A stretch of 64,000 nucleotides of DNA from assembly GCA_040394475.1 (NCBI GenBank), contig JBEBSD010000022.1:18265-82264 (forward strand). Direction: 5' to 3'. This DNA is from JBEBSD01 sp040394475. GTDB lineage: Bacteria > Bacteroidota > Bacteroidia > Cytophagales > Spirosomataceae. A program made the position numbers and the translations under genes. Below the pieces are notes generated by a model. It did not search any database. It was not told the DNA's origin and worked only from the letters and a program-made list of their open reading frames with translations. Below are positions 43,196 to 51,952 of the stretch, one piece after another (position 1 is the stretch's first letter; each line of letters opens with the position of its first letter).

Positions 43196-44263
43196 ATGAA
43201 AAAGGTCCTGTTCTATGGAATTTTTATCATTTTATGCTATACATTCGTTGAGGCTTGCTTAAGGGTATTCCAGTTCTTTCAACCGGTTCCGATCCTTTTT
43301 GACACGAGTTACAACCGCTACCGGGGGCAGCCTCACTCGGATTGCTTCGGCCATACCCTCAACCAGGGTGGCTTCAAAGACCTGGAATTCGGCCCCAAAC
43401 CACCCGGACACCTGCGCATCGTTGGAATCGGCGATTCTTTCGCTTTTGGCACGGTTCCTTACCCCGACAACTTCCTGACCCTCGCAGAACAGCTGCTGAA
43501 CCAGGAAACCCCCGGGCGGCCGGTTGAGATCTATAATATGGGAATCTCCGGTACCGGCCCGCCCGAACAGCTTTCACTGTTGGCGACAGAAGGCTTCAAC
43601 TGGCAGCCTGATATCGTGCTGATGTTGTTCTTTACGGGAAACGACTTTCAGGAATCGGTCCTCTCATCCCGGAAACGGTGGTTTCAGACCTATTCCTATA
43701 CCGGTACCGCGCTCTATAGTATTTACCGGCTGCTCACTAAAACCAATGCTAATTTCCCGCTGCATTATTACGGTTCCCAGGCTACCTATTGTGACTCCTG
43801 TACGACGATGAAGCCTGATGATTACCTGGCTCTCCAGGAATCCCGGAGTTTCGTCTTCGAATCCGGGAATCCCGAATTTGAAAAGAGATTGGAGGATGCG
43901 CTCTATCACCTGTCACGCATCCAGCAAGTCTGCAAGCTTAATCGTGTCCCGCTTGTCGTTGGCATTATCCCGGACGAGAGTCAGATTAACCCGGAGCTCC
44001 GGCAACAGGTAATTGAACGGCTGCAACGGGTAAAACCTTCGGCCCGGTGGGATAATACCCAGCCGAATACACGGCTGGCAGAAGCACTTCAGCAGGCCGG
44101 GGTTCCGGTTATTGACTTCTATCCTGCCATCCGCCAAGGCCAGCAGGATTCGAGTTGCTATATGAAAAACGATACCCACTGGAACCGGCACGGCAATCGC
44201 GTAGCTGCCGGGTATCTGGCACAGCAACTTTCTCCGCTTCTTAAAAAGACAACGCAACCCTAA
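43196..44263 (+). CDS. SGNH/GDSL-type hydrolase with N-terminal membrane anchor
   Basis: The 355-aa protein starts with a hydrophobic segment (residues 4-22) acting as signal or anchor. SGNH blocks are visible: GIGDSFAFG with the nucleophile Ser81, NMGISGTGP (Gly block), FTGNDF with Asn149, and near the C-terminus NDTHWNRHGN with catalytic Asp326 and His328. The DTHW variant is typical of AlgX/AlgJ-like proteins that move or remove acetyl groups on exopolysaccharides, so a role in envelope-polysaccharide O-acetylation is plausible. No acyltransferase (MBOAT) partner is adjacent. uvrB follows 81 bases later. Confidence 0.83.
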   Translation: MKKVLFYGIFIILCYTFVEACLRVFQFFQPVPILFDTSYNRYRGQPHSDCFGHTLNQGGFKDLEFGPKPPGHLRIVGIGDSFAFGTVPYPDNFLTLAEQLLNQETPGRPVEIYNMGISGTGPPEQLSLLATEGFNWQPDIVLMLFFTGNDFQESVLSSRKRWFQTYSYTGTALYSIYRLLTKTNANFPLHYYGSQATYCDSCTTMKPDDYLALQESRSFVFESGNPEFEKRLEDALYHLSRIQQVCKLNRVPLVVGIIPDESQINPELRQQVIERLQRVKPSARWDNTQPNTRLAEALQQAGVPVIDFYPAIRQGQQDSSCYMKNDTHWNRHGNRVAAGYLAQQLSPLLKKTTQP

Positions 44264-44344
44264 ACCACCTGCGCGCTGCCGAACTATCCGGAAAAATTAC
44301 CTGTTGTTTAGAATGCACCTTGTGAAGAGATAGACAACGGACCT

Positions 44345-46366
44345 ATGAATTTCGAGATTATTTCGGATTACCAGCCTACGGGTGACCAGCCCCAAGCCAT
44401 TGCCGAGTTGGTAAAAGGCATCCATAACAACGAACCGGCCCAGGTATTGCTTGGGGTGACCGGATCGGGGAAGACCTTCACCATTGCCAATGTACTGGCG
44501 CAGCTCAACCGTCCCACGCTGATTTTAAGCCATAACAAAACCCTGGCCGCACAACTATACGGCGAATTCAAGCAATTTTTCCCCAACAACGCGGTCGAAT
44601 ATTTTGTTAGTTATTACGACTATTACCAGCCGGAAGCCTATATCGCCACTACCAACACCTACATAGAAAAAGACCTGGTGATCAACACCGAAATCGATAA
44701 ACTGCGCCTGGCTACCGTTTCATCCCTGATGAGCGGCAGGAGAGATGTGGTGGTGGTGGCATCGGTTTCCTGTATTTATGGCGCCGGCAACCCCTTTGAG
44801 TATAAGAAAAGCATTCTGAATGTAGCCGTCGGGGAGGTTATCAGCCGAAACCAGCTCTTGCATAAGCTGGTCGAAATTCTTTACAGCCGTTCGGAAGTTG
44901 AATTTTCCCGGGGAACCTTCCGGGTAAAAGGGGATACTGTCGACGTTTTTCCCGGCTATGCCGACTTTGCCTACCGGGTTATTTTCTTTGGGGATGACAT
45001 AGAGGAAATCCAGCGCATCGACCCCTCAACCGGAAAGCGGCTGGCATCGGAAGAGCGGATCGCCATCTTCCCGGCCAATTTGTTTGTCACCGGCCGTGAT
45101 GTATTACTTCAGTCGATCCGCGAAATACAGGACGACCTTACGGGGCAGATCGATTATTTCAGCAAGCAAGGTCGCTTATCGGAGGCTGAACGCATTAAGG
45201 AAAGGACGGAATTCGACATGGAAATGATGCGGGAGCTCGGTTACTGCTCGGGAATTGAGAACTATTCCCGCTATTTCGACCGCCGCCAGCCGGGTCAGCG
45301 CCCCTTCTGCCTCCTGGATTATTTCCCGGAAGACTTCCTGCTGGTGGTCGACGAAAGTCACGTAACCATGCCCCAGATCCGGGCAATGTGGGGAGGGGAC
45401 CGTTCCCGCAAAGAAGCGCTGGTCGATTACGGCTTCCGCCTGCCCAGTGCGCTCGACAACCGGCCGCTGACTTTTCAGGAATTCGAAGGGATGGTCAGCC
45501 AGACGGTTTTTGTAAGCGCAACCCCCGCTGATTACGAATTGCGGCAAAGCGGCGGCGTCGTCGTGGAGCAGATTATCCGTCCTACCGGGCTGCTGGACCC
45601 CGAGATCGATGTACGGCCTAGTCTGAACCAAATTGACGACCTTCTCGAAGAAATCCGGCAACGGGTTGCCCTGGAAGAAAGGGTCTTGGTGACGACCTTA
45701 ACCAAGCGGATGGCGGAAGAATTGAGCAAATACCTCGACCGGGTGGGCATCAAATGCCGCTATATCCACTCGGAAGTAAAGGTACTGGACCGGGTGGAAA
45801 TCCTGCGGGAATTGCGGCTCGGTGTCTTCGACGTCCTGGTGGGCGTCAACCTGCTCCGTGAAGGCCTGGATTTACCGGAAGTATCCCTGGTGGCGATCAT
45901 GGATGCCGATAAAGAAGGGTTTCTCCGGGACATCCGGTCACTGATCCAGACGATAGGCCGGGCCGCCCGGAACGAAAACGGGAAAGTTCTGATGTATGCC
46001 GACCGGATTACCGGTTCGATGGAAAGAGCGATTGAAGAAACCGGGCGTCGCCGCAGTATCCAAATCGCCTACAACCAGGAGCACGGGATTATTCCCAAGA
46101 CCATTTTCAAGTCCAAAGAGGCTATTATGGAGCAAACGACTGTTGCAGATGCCAAAGGCCGCAAAGCCTATATCGAGCCTGGAGAACTACAGATCGCCGC
46201 CGATCCGCTGGTCCAATACCTGAAAAAGCCGCAGCTTGAAAAACTGGTCCAGGAAACCCAGCGGAAAATGGAGAAAGCCGCCCGGGATATGGACTTTCTG
46301 GAGGCTGCCCGATTCAGGGATGAGTTTTTGCAGCTCAAAGCGCAGCTTGAAAAAACACCCGCCTGA
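44345..46366 (+). CDS. uvrB: Excinuclease ABC subunit B
   Basis: UvrB is the damage-verifying helicase of nucleotide excision repair. The 673-aa product has Walker A GVTGSGKTFT (residues about 38-47), the beta-hairpin YYDYYQPEAYI used to probe DNA, DESHVTMPQ (motif II), GVNLLREGLDLPEVSLVAIMDADKEGF and QTIGRAARNENGKV, and a C-terminal UVR domain (about 635-668) for UvrA/UvrC contact. Length is identical to E. coli UvrB (673 aa). No uvrA or uvrC is in the window. Confidence 0.97.
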   Translation: MNFEIISDYQPTGDQPQAIAELVKGIHNNEPAQVLLGVTGSGKTFTIANVLAQLNRPTLILSHNKTLAAQLYGEFKQFFPNNAVEYFVSYYDYYQPEAYIATTNTYIEKDLVINTEIDKLRLATVSSLMSGRRDVVVVASVSCIYGAGNPFEYKKSILNVAVGEVISRNQLLHKLVEILYSRSEVEFSRGTFRVKGDTVDVFPGYADFAYRVIFFGDDIEEIQRIDPSTGKRLASEERIAIFPANLFVTGRDVLLQSIREIQDDLTGQIDYFSKQGRLSEAERIKERTEFDMEMMRELGYCSGIENYSRYFDRRQPGQRPFCLLDYFPEDFLLVVDESHVTMPQIRAMWGGDRSRKEALVDYGFRLPSALDNRPLTFQEFEGMVSQTVFVSATPADYELRQSGGVVVEQIIRPTGLLDPEIDVRPSLNQIDDLLEEIRQRVALEERVLVTTLTKRMAEELSKYLDRVGIKCRYIHSEVKVLDRVEILRELRLGVFDVLVGVNLLREGLDLPEVSLVAIMDADKEGFLRDIRSLIQTIGRAARNENGKVLMYADRITGSMERAIEETGRRRSIQIAYNQEHGIIPKTIFKSKEAIMEQTTVADAKGRKAYIEPGELQIAADPLVQYLKKPQLEKLVQETQRKMEKAARDMDFLEAARFRDEFLQLKAQLEKTPA

Positions 46367-46495
46367 AAACGGCCGCTCCTTTCACATTTCGGATTATTTT
46401 GTATAATTGTACCGGAACTAGGCACACCCAACGCCTGTTAACCGAAAATCAGTGTACACGTGACCCCGAAACCATCCGGCCTACCGACGCGTCCT

Positions 46496-48169
46496 ATGGC
46501 AAAAAATTCTCCTCTTTTTCGAAAAAAGTCCGTTACCAAAATTCTGGAAGATGCTTCGAAAGAGGGCGCTTCGGGGGGATTATTACGGATTTTGGGCGTC
46601 CGGGACCTGGTGTCGCTGGGAGTTGCGGCCATTATTGGTGCGGGAATTTTCAGTACAATCGGCAGGGCCAGTTTTGAAGGCGGACCGGCCGTTTCCCTGC
46701 TGTTTGTCTTTACTGCAATTGCCTGTATTTTCACCGCGCTCTGTTATGCCCAGTTTGCCAGTACGGTCCCGGTGTCAGGAAGCGCTTACACCTATGCTTA
46801 TGTAGCCTTTGGCGAGCTGGCCGCCTGGATTATAGGATGGGCGTTAATTCTGGAATATGCTGTTTCCAATATGGTAGTAGCGATTTCATGGTCAGAATAT
46901 TTTGTCAGTATGCTCAAAGGGTTTGGCATCTCCTTTCCCGGCTGGCTGTCTATGAACCCCGGCAGAGCCTACGATGCGTGGGAAAAGCTCCAGACGCTCG
47001 GCAGCGCTTCCCTTACTACTGCCGAAACCATCGCCACGCAAGCCTATGCCGCCGCCCCGGCCATTGGCGATTTACGTATTGTATTCGATCTTCCGGCCGG
47101 ACTTATCACGGTGCTGGTGACGGCATTGTGTTATATTGGCATCAAGGAGTCGCGTACAGCCAGCAATATTATGGTGGTGCTGAAAGTAGGCGTGGTGTTA
47201 TTGGTCATTATTGCCGGCTCCTTCTTTATAAAGCCCGAAAACTGGAGCCCTTTTGCCCCGAACGGCGTGGACGGCGTATTGAAGGGAGTGGCAGCCGTCT
47301 TTTTTGCCTTCATTGGATTCGATTCAATCTCCACGACGGCAGAAGAATGCAAGGACCCGCAACGGGACATGCCGAAGGCCATGATTTACACCCTGATGAT
47401 CTGTACCGTCCTGTATGTCCTGATTGCTCTCGTCCTGACGGGAATGGTCCCCTATAAGGAATTACTGGTCGACGACCCCCTCGCGTTCGTATTTCAGCAG
47501 GTCGGCTTCGACTTTATCGCCGGGGTTATTTCGGTTAGCGCTGTCATTGCCATTACCAGCGCGTTGCTTGTCTATCAGCTGGGGCAGCCGCGGATCTGGA
47601 TGGCTATGAGCCGGGACGGACTTCTCTGGAAAAAATTCTCTGAAATCCACCCCCGGTATAAAACACCGGGATTTGCAACGATCATTACCGGAATCGTGGT
47701 CGGCGTGCCTGCCCTCTTTTTTGATATGGGCTTTTTCGTGGACCTGACCAGTGTAGGTACTTTTTTTGCCTTTATTCTCGTCTGTTGCGGAGTGTTGTAT
47801 ATGGACCATTCGGGTCTTACGGCCCAATCGAAATTCAAGGTGCCATATCTGAACGGGCGTTTTGTGGTGGGCGCTGTTTTTGCGGGAGCGCTGCTGTATG
47901 TTCTCCGTAGCGGCTCTTTTGGCAGCATTATCGAAGAAAGGCCTCTCATGCTTGCTTTCTGGCTGGCCTGGGCCGTATTGAGCTACCTTTCGTACCGTTT
48001 CCGGTTTTCATTGCTCCCCGTGATGGGAATTCTGACCAACTTGTACCTGATGACCGAACTGGGAGCTTCCAACTGGTCTATTTTCCTGGTGTGGCTGCTG
48101 ATCGGACTTACGATTTACTTCGCCTACGGTTTCCGGAAAAGCAAGCTGGCGCAACCGGAATCTGAGTAG
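46496..48169 (+). CDS. APC-family cationic amino-acid permease
   Basis: From ATG 46496 the product has 557 aa with about 14 hydrophobic helices; a GTG 12 codons upstream is less likely. The start (LFRKKSVTKILEDA) and GVAAIIGAGIFSTIG (helix 1 unwinding motif, about residues 45-59) are those of cationic amino-acid (CAT-type) permeases of the APC superfamily, as is AFIGFDSISTTAEECKDPQRDMP (about 275-297). The inner-membrane transporter would import amino acids such as lysine or arginine, though the exact substrate cannot be read. Confidence 0.88.
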   Translation: MAKNSPLFRKKSVTKILEDASKEGASGGLLRILGVRDLVSLGVAAIIGAGIFSTIGRASFEGGPAVSLLFVFTAIACIFTALCYAQFASTVPVSGSAYTYAYVAFGELAAWIIGWALILEYAVSNMVVAISWSEYFVSMLKGFGISFPGWLSMNPGRAYDAWEKLQTLGSASLTTAETIATQAYAAAPAIGDLRIVFDLPAGLITVLVTALCYIGIKESRTASNIMVVLKVGVVLLVIIAGSFFIKPENWSPFAPNGVDGVLKGVAAVFFAFIGFDSISTTAEECKDPQRDMPKAMIYTLMICTVLYVLIALVLTGMVPYKELLVDDPLAFVFQQVGFDFIAGVISVSAVIAITSALLVYQLGQPRIWMAMSRDGLLWKKFSEIHPRYKTPGFATIITGIVVGVPALFFDMGFFVDLTSVGTFFAFILVCCGVLYMDHSGLTAQSKFKVPYLNGRFVVGAVFAGALLYVLRSGSFGSIIEERPLMLAFWLAWAVLSYLSYRFRFSLLPVMGILTNLYLMTELGASNWSIFLVWLLIGLTIYFAYGFRKSKLAQPESE

Positions 48170-48265
48170 TCTAGCAGCGGCAAAGAGTATCCTAATGCCG
48201 CACAACTGTCCGGCTGCCGATCCGAAGAACCAGTTGCAGCGGGTCCAAACCCAGCCTTTTCTCAA

Positions 48266-48433
48266 TCAGGTAGAGAAGGGTACAGCGTGAAGCGCCGGCC
48301 AAAAGGTTTTCGTCAAACGATCCTTCGACAATTTTCGTGTACGGTGCAGATGACTCCTGACCGTATTGACGGGGAGATTCGCAATATAAGCGATTTCCTG
48401 GTGATAAAATAAGGGAATCAATGTCCCCGGCAA
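48266..48433 (-). pseudogene. Relic of an ECF sigma factor (region 4 fragment)
   Basis: A 56-codon open stretch on the minus strand reads IPLFYHQEIAYIANLPVNTV then RSHLHRTRKLSKDRL. This is a recognisable sigma-70 region 4 helix-turn-helix (compare the usual EIAEILNIPVGTVKSRLHRARKLLKE). In-frame stops lie just before (48434-48436) and after it, and no region 2 is present. The fragment lies in the 341-base gene-free stretch between the permease and the MFS gene. A different, longer minus-strand frame covers it but has no sigma similarity. Confidence 0.72.
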
Positions 48434-48510
48434 TCAGATATTCTCTGCGAAATTTGAACAAAAACACCTCCTGATTGTTGATTAAGAAGATTACTTCATT
48501 TACACCCTGC

Positions 48511-49740
48511 ATGATAAGATCCGGCACTAAAATCAACAAGACCTACCTCATTATACTTTTAGGAATTCTGGCCGCCCTGGGGCCTTTTACCATCGACATG
48601 TACCTGCCCGCCTTCAGCAGAATTGCAGAGGAGCTGGGGACCGATGAAAGGCATGTTACCTTTACGCTGACTTCCTATTTTATCGGAATTGCCGTCGGAC
48701 AGCTGCTGTACGGTCCGCTTGTAGATAAGTATGGCCGTAAGAAACCCTTGCTGACCGGGTTGCTGATCTATGCCGTTGCGGCATTGGGGTGTGCGTTAGC
48801 GACTGACATTCAAACCATGATCGGGATGCGGCTGTTGCAGGCCCTCGGCGGCTGTGTCGGAATGGTCGCTTCCAACGCCATCATCAGTGATGTTTACGAA
48901 CCGCATCTGCGGGCAAAGGCTTTTTCTTCCATCATGCTGGTCATGGGGGTAGCCCCTTTGATAGCGCCCAGTGCAGGCAGCCTTTTCCTGGAAAAAGGTG
49001 ACTGGTACTATATCTTCTATTTCCTGGCTGTCTTTGCCGCGCTTGTTATGGCGCTGATCTACTTCACCCTACCGGAAACCAGCCGGCACATGCACTCCAA
49101 CAAGCTCCGGGTAAAGGAAATAACCCGCGGCTACCGTGAGATATTTGGCAATCAGACGTTCCTGTTGTACACCCTGGCAGGGAGCATCGCCAATTCGATC
49201 CTGTTTGCCTATATCTCTTCGGCGTCCCTACTATTCCTGACCGGCTACCAACTGGATAAAGCGACCTTTTCGCTATTATTTGCGGTTAATGCGACCGGCT
49301 TAATTTCAGGGAGCTACCTCAACGGTGTGCTGACCCGGTACGTCAATTATATCAAAATCGCCAACAGTGCCTCCGGCGTATTAAGCATCGTGGCATTGAT
49401 CTTCGTAGCAATTGTGTACGTCTTCCCGCAGATTTCCTATTACTGGATGAGTGCCGGCATCTTCACCATACTATTTCTGACGGGTCTGATCAACCCCAAT
49501 GCAACGGCCGCATCGCTCGCACCCTTTACCGGAAACGCAGGCGCCGCAGCCGCTTTGGGCGGCGCGATCAGAATGGGTGTTGGAGCCATCGTAGCGGCTG
49601 CCATCGGGGCCTTCCAGGGAAACGCGGCCAACACGATGTTTCTGACGATTATGATCCTGGCGGTACTGGCCATGATCCTCCTGCGGGTGGCCGTCGCACG
49701 GCAGGGATCGGATAGCCGGGACGCGAAAGTGGTGGTATAA
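48511..49740 (+). CDS. Bcr/CflA-type MFS drug exporter
   Basis: From ATG 48511 the product has 409 aa and 12 predicted membrane helices. The signatures GPFTIDMYLPAFSRIAEELG (residues about 22-41), GQLLYGPLVDKYGRKKPLL (motif A) and MRLLQALGGCVGMVASNAIISDVY (motif C region) identify the Bcr/CflA (DHA1) drug:proton antiporter group. Bcr exports bicyclomycin and sulphonamides in E. coli; the native substrate here is unknown. An in-frame start 12 codons upstream would add a tail not seen in the family. Confidence 0.9.
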   Translation: MIRSGTKINKTYLIILLGILAALGPFTIDMYLPAFSRIAEELGTDERHVTFTLTSYFIGIAVGQLLYGPLVDKYGRKKPLLTGLLIYAVAALGCALATDIQTMIGMRLLQALGGCVGMVASNAIISDVYEPHLRAKAFSSIMLVMGVAPLIAPSAGSLFLEKGDWYYIFYFLAVFAALVMALIYFTLPETSRHMHSNKLRVKEITRGYREIFGNQTFLLYTLAGSIANSILFAYISSASLLFLTGYQLDKATFSLLFAVNATGLISGSYLNGVLTRYVNYIKIANSASGVLSIVALIFVAIVYVFPQISYYWMSAGIFTILFLTGLINPNATAASLAPFTGNAGAAAALGGAIRMGVGAIVAAAIGAFQGNAANTMFLTIMILAVLAMILLRVAVARQGSDSRDAKVVV

Positions 49741-49966
49741 ATGAAGGAAAAACTTTCCTGTCATTCGATGATGACCCGTCATAGCAATCATTCACGCGCT
49801 ATTTTTCCTTTTCTGATTCTTTTTTACAATCTTTATAGTTGATCCTGAGAATAGAAAGAATCGGCATAATTAGAAAGTTCAGGTTGATGGCAAAAGCATT
49901 ATCCCCAAATCCTCCAAAAAATGGCGCTTGCGGTATTTGATTCGTTGGTATAAAAATTGAGTTTTA

Positions 49967-51825
49967 ATGAGCGGGCAACAATTGGATTTGTTCGGGTTTG
50001 ACGACAGCCATTCGATTTTTTCATTGATCGATTTAGAATACTTACCCAAAGAATATTATGAGATTGAATATAAGTCTGCTAAAGAGGGCTTCCCTAAAGA
50101 TTTTTGGAAAACTTATTCGGCTTACGCTAATACCAATACCGGAATTATTATCCTTGGTGTCAGCGAAAAGCAACGCTCATTTACCATTGAAGGATTAACG
50201 GATGAGCAAATAGAAAAATACAAAAAGCAGTTCTGGGACGACTGTAATAATCCTAACTCAATCAGCAGGAACCTTCTTGAAAACAGCGATGTAAGAGTCA
50301 TTGTATTTAGAGATAAAATTTGCTTGCATTTCGGATTCCATTTGCTGCCCGTACGGAAAGACCGGTCTACATTACCCGAAATCCGTTGGGCAATACGTAC
50401 AAACGCAATCATGAAGGCGATTATAGATGTACTGATGACGAGGTAAAAAGAATGCTCGCCGATTCCAGTGCTGAGCTGAAGAGAGATAGTCTGATCGTAC
50501 ATGACTTTTCTCTTTCGGACTTTGATCCGACAACCATCAGACAGTTTCGCCAATTGTTTGCTTCCTCTAAACCCGGACATCCGTGGCACGCATTGGACGA
50601 CCTTGAACTCTTAAAAAAAGTCGGAGCGTACCGAATTGACCGAAGAACAAAAAAAGAGGGGATAACACTGGCTGGCTTACTGATGTTTGGTAAGGAAGAC
50701 AGCATCAAAGAGCTGGATGCATTGCCTGATTACTTCCCTGATTTCAGAGAAAAGATTTCAACTGACAGAAAGATACGATGGACAGACCGCATCCATCCGG
50801 ATGGAAGCTGGGAATGCAATTTACTCCAGTTTTATTTAAAAGTGTGGCCCAAACTCTCATCTACTCTACCTAAGCCTTTTCGGCTTGAAAACGATGAGAG
50901 AGTGGATGAAAGCCCTACACATATTGCCCTCCGTGAGGCTTTCGTCAATTCGCTGGTTCATACCGACTACTCGCTGAGTGGTAATATCATTATTGAACTG
51001 GAAGCCGATCGGTTTGCCTTTTCCAATCCCGGATCGCTGCTTGTTTCATTGCAACAGTATTATGCCGGTGGTGTCAGCGAGTGCAGAAATCCTTCTTTGC
51101 AGCAGATGTTTATGCTCATTGGCCGGGCTGAGAAAGCCGGTAGCGGAGTAGATAAGATTATGTCCGGATGGCAGGAATCGCATTGGAGAAGACCGTTCCT
51201 GGAACTTGAGTCACAACCAGACCGCGTCAAACTCACACTGCCTATGTTCAGCGTAATTCCTGACAACATTTTGCGTGAATTAAACGCTGTTTTTGGTGAC
51301 GTAAGCCAGTTGACTCCTGATGAACTGACTGCGCTTTCCTTTTGCCTGATCGAAGGGTCCATTTCCAACCAGCGCCTTCAGTATGTGCTTAATATACATA
51401 GTGTGGATATTACCGGGTTACTCAGAAAATTATGTATAGAGGGCTACCTTGAGTCAGATAATAACGGCAGATGGACAATTTATAAGATCAGGTATAAGGT
51501 TGCAACCCTGGAGGAAAAGGTTGCAACCCCAGAGGAAAAGGTTGCAACCCCGGAGGTAAAGGTTGCAACCCCGGATTTTGATTCTTTCCGGGGAAGGTCG
51601 CTCAAACCGGAGGAGTTGGAAAAGGCAATTCTTTTAATCTGTAAGGACAACTATGTAAAAAAGAATAAGCTAGCCCAAATGCTGGGAAAATCCGAAGACT
51701 ACCTACGCAATAAAGTACTCCCGGCAATGCTAAAAGCAGGTAAGCTGGAAAAACGCTATCCCTATACCCACAACCATCCTGAACAAGGTTATAAAACGAC
51801 CGGGGCGTATGGAAAAGAATTATAG
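49967..51825 (+). pseudogene. AlbA/Schlafen-type ATP-binding transcriptional regulator, frameshifted
   Basis: Two overlapping frames make one protein of about 620 aa. Frame 1 (49967-50446) starts MSGQQLDLFGFDD and has the AlbA_2 (Schlafen AAA_4) fold: YEIEYKSAKEGFPKDFW, NTNTGIIILGV. Frame 2 (50320-51825) continues it with RPVYITRNPLGNTYKRNHEG and DYRCTDDEVKRMLAD, a HATPase-like domain (HIALREAFVNSLVHTDYS, about 50925) and a C-terminal winged helix. The shift maps to the ATTTGC at about 50317-50323: one extra T restores a conserved reading (DKILLAFRIPFAAR). Four 21-bp repeats encoding KVATPEE-like heptapeptides lie at 51496-51578. The GC content is lower than in the flanks, suggesting acquisition. 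Either a recent mutation or a homopolymer sequencing error. Confidence 0.8.
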
Positions 51826-51884
51826 GGTCGATAGCTCTCCGGGTTTTGAGTCATTGGCTGCAACCGGGGCACCCTTCTGTGAGA

Positions 51885-51931
51885 GCCTCCAACAACAGCT
51901 GCAATGAAAAGCTGCAGCTGCCGTTGGAGGC
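51885..51931. repeat. Nested inverted repeat between convergent genes
   Basis: GCCTCCAAC (51885-51893) pairs with GTTGGAGGC (51923-51931), and inside it AGCTGC (51897-51902) pairs with GCAGCT (51914-51919). It lies between the AlbA-type gene and the end of susD and has no T tract on either strand, so it is either an atypical terminator or a processing/stability element. Confidence 0.65.
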
Positions 51932-51952
51932 AAAGTGGTTGTTTCCTGAAAA

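Noticed and set aside
48192..48539. 115-codon minus-strand open frame over the sigma relic
   Set aside because: The recognisable sigma region 4 is in a different frame; this frame has no family resemblance and overlaps the MFS gene start.
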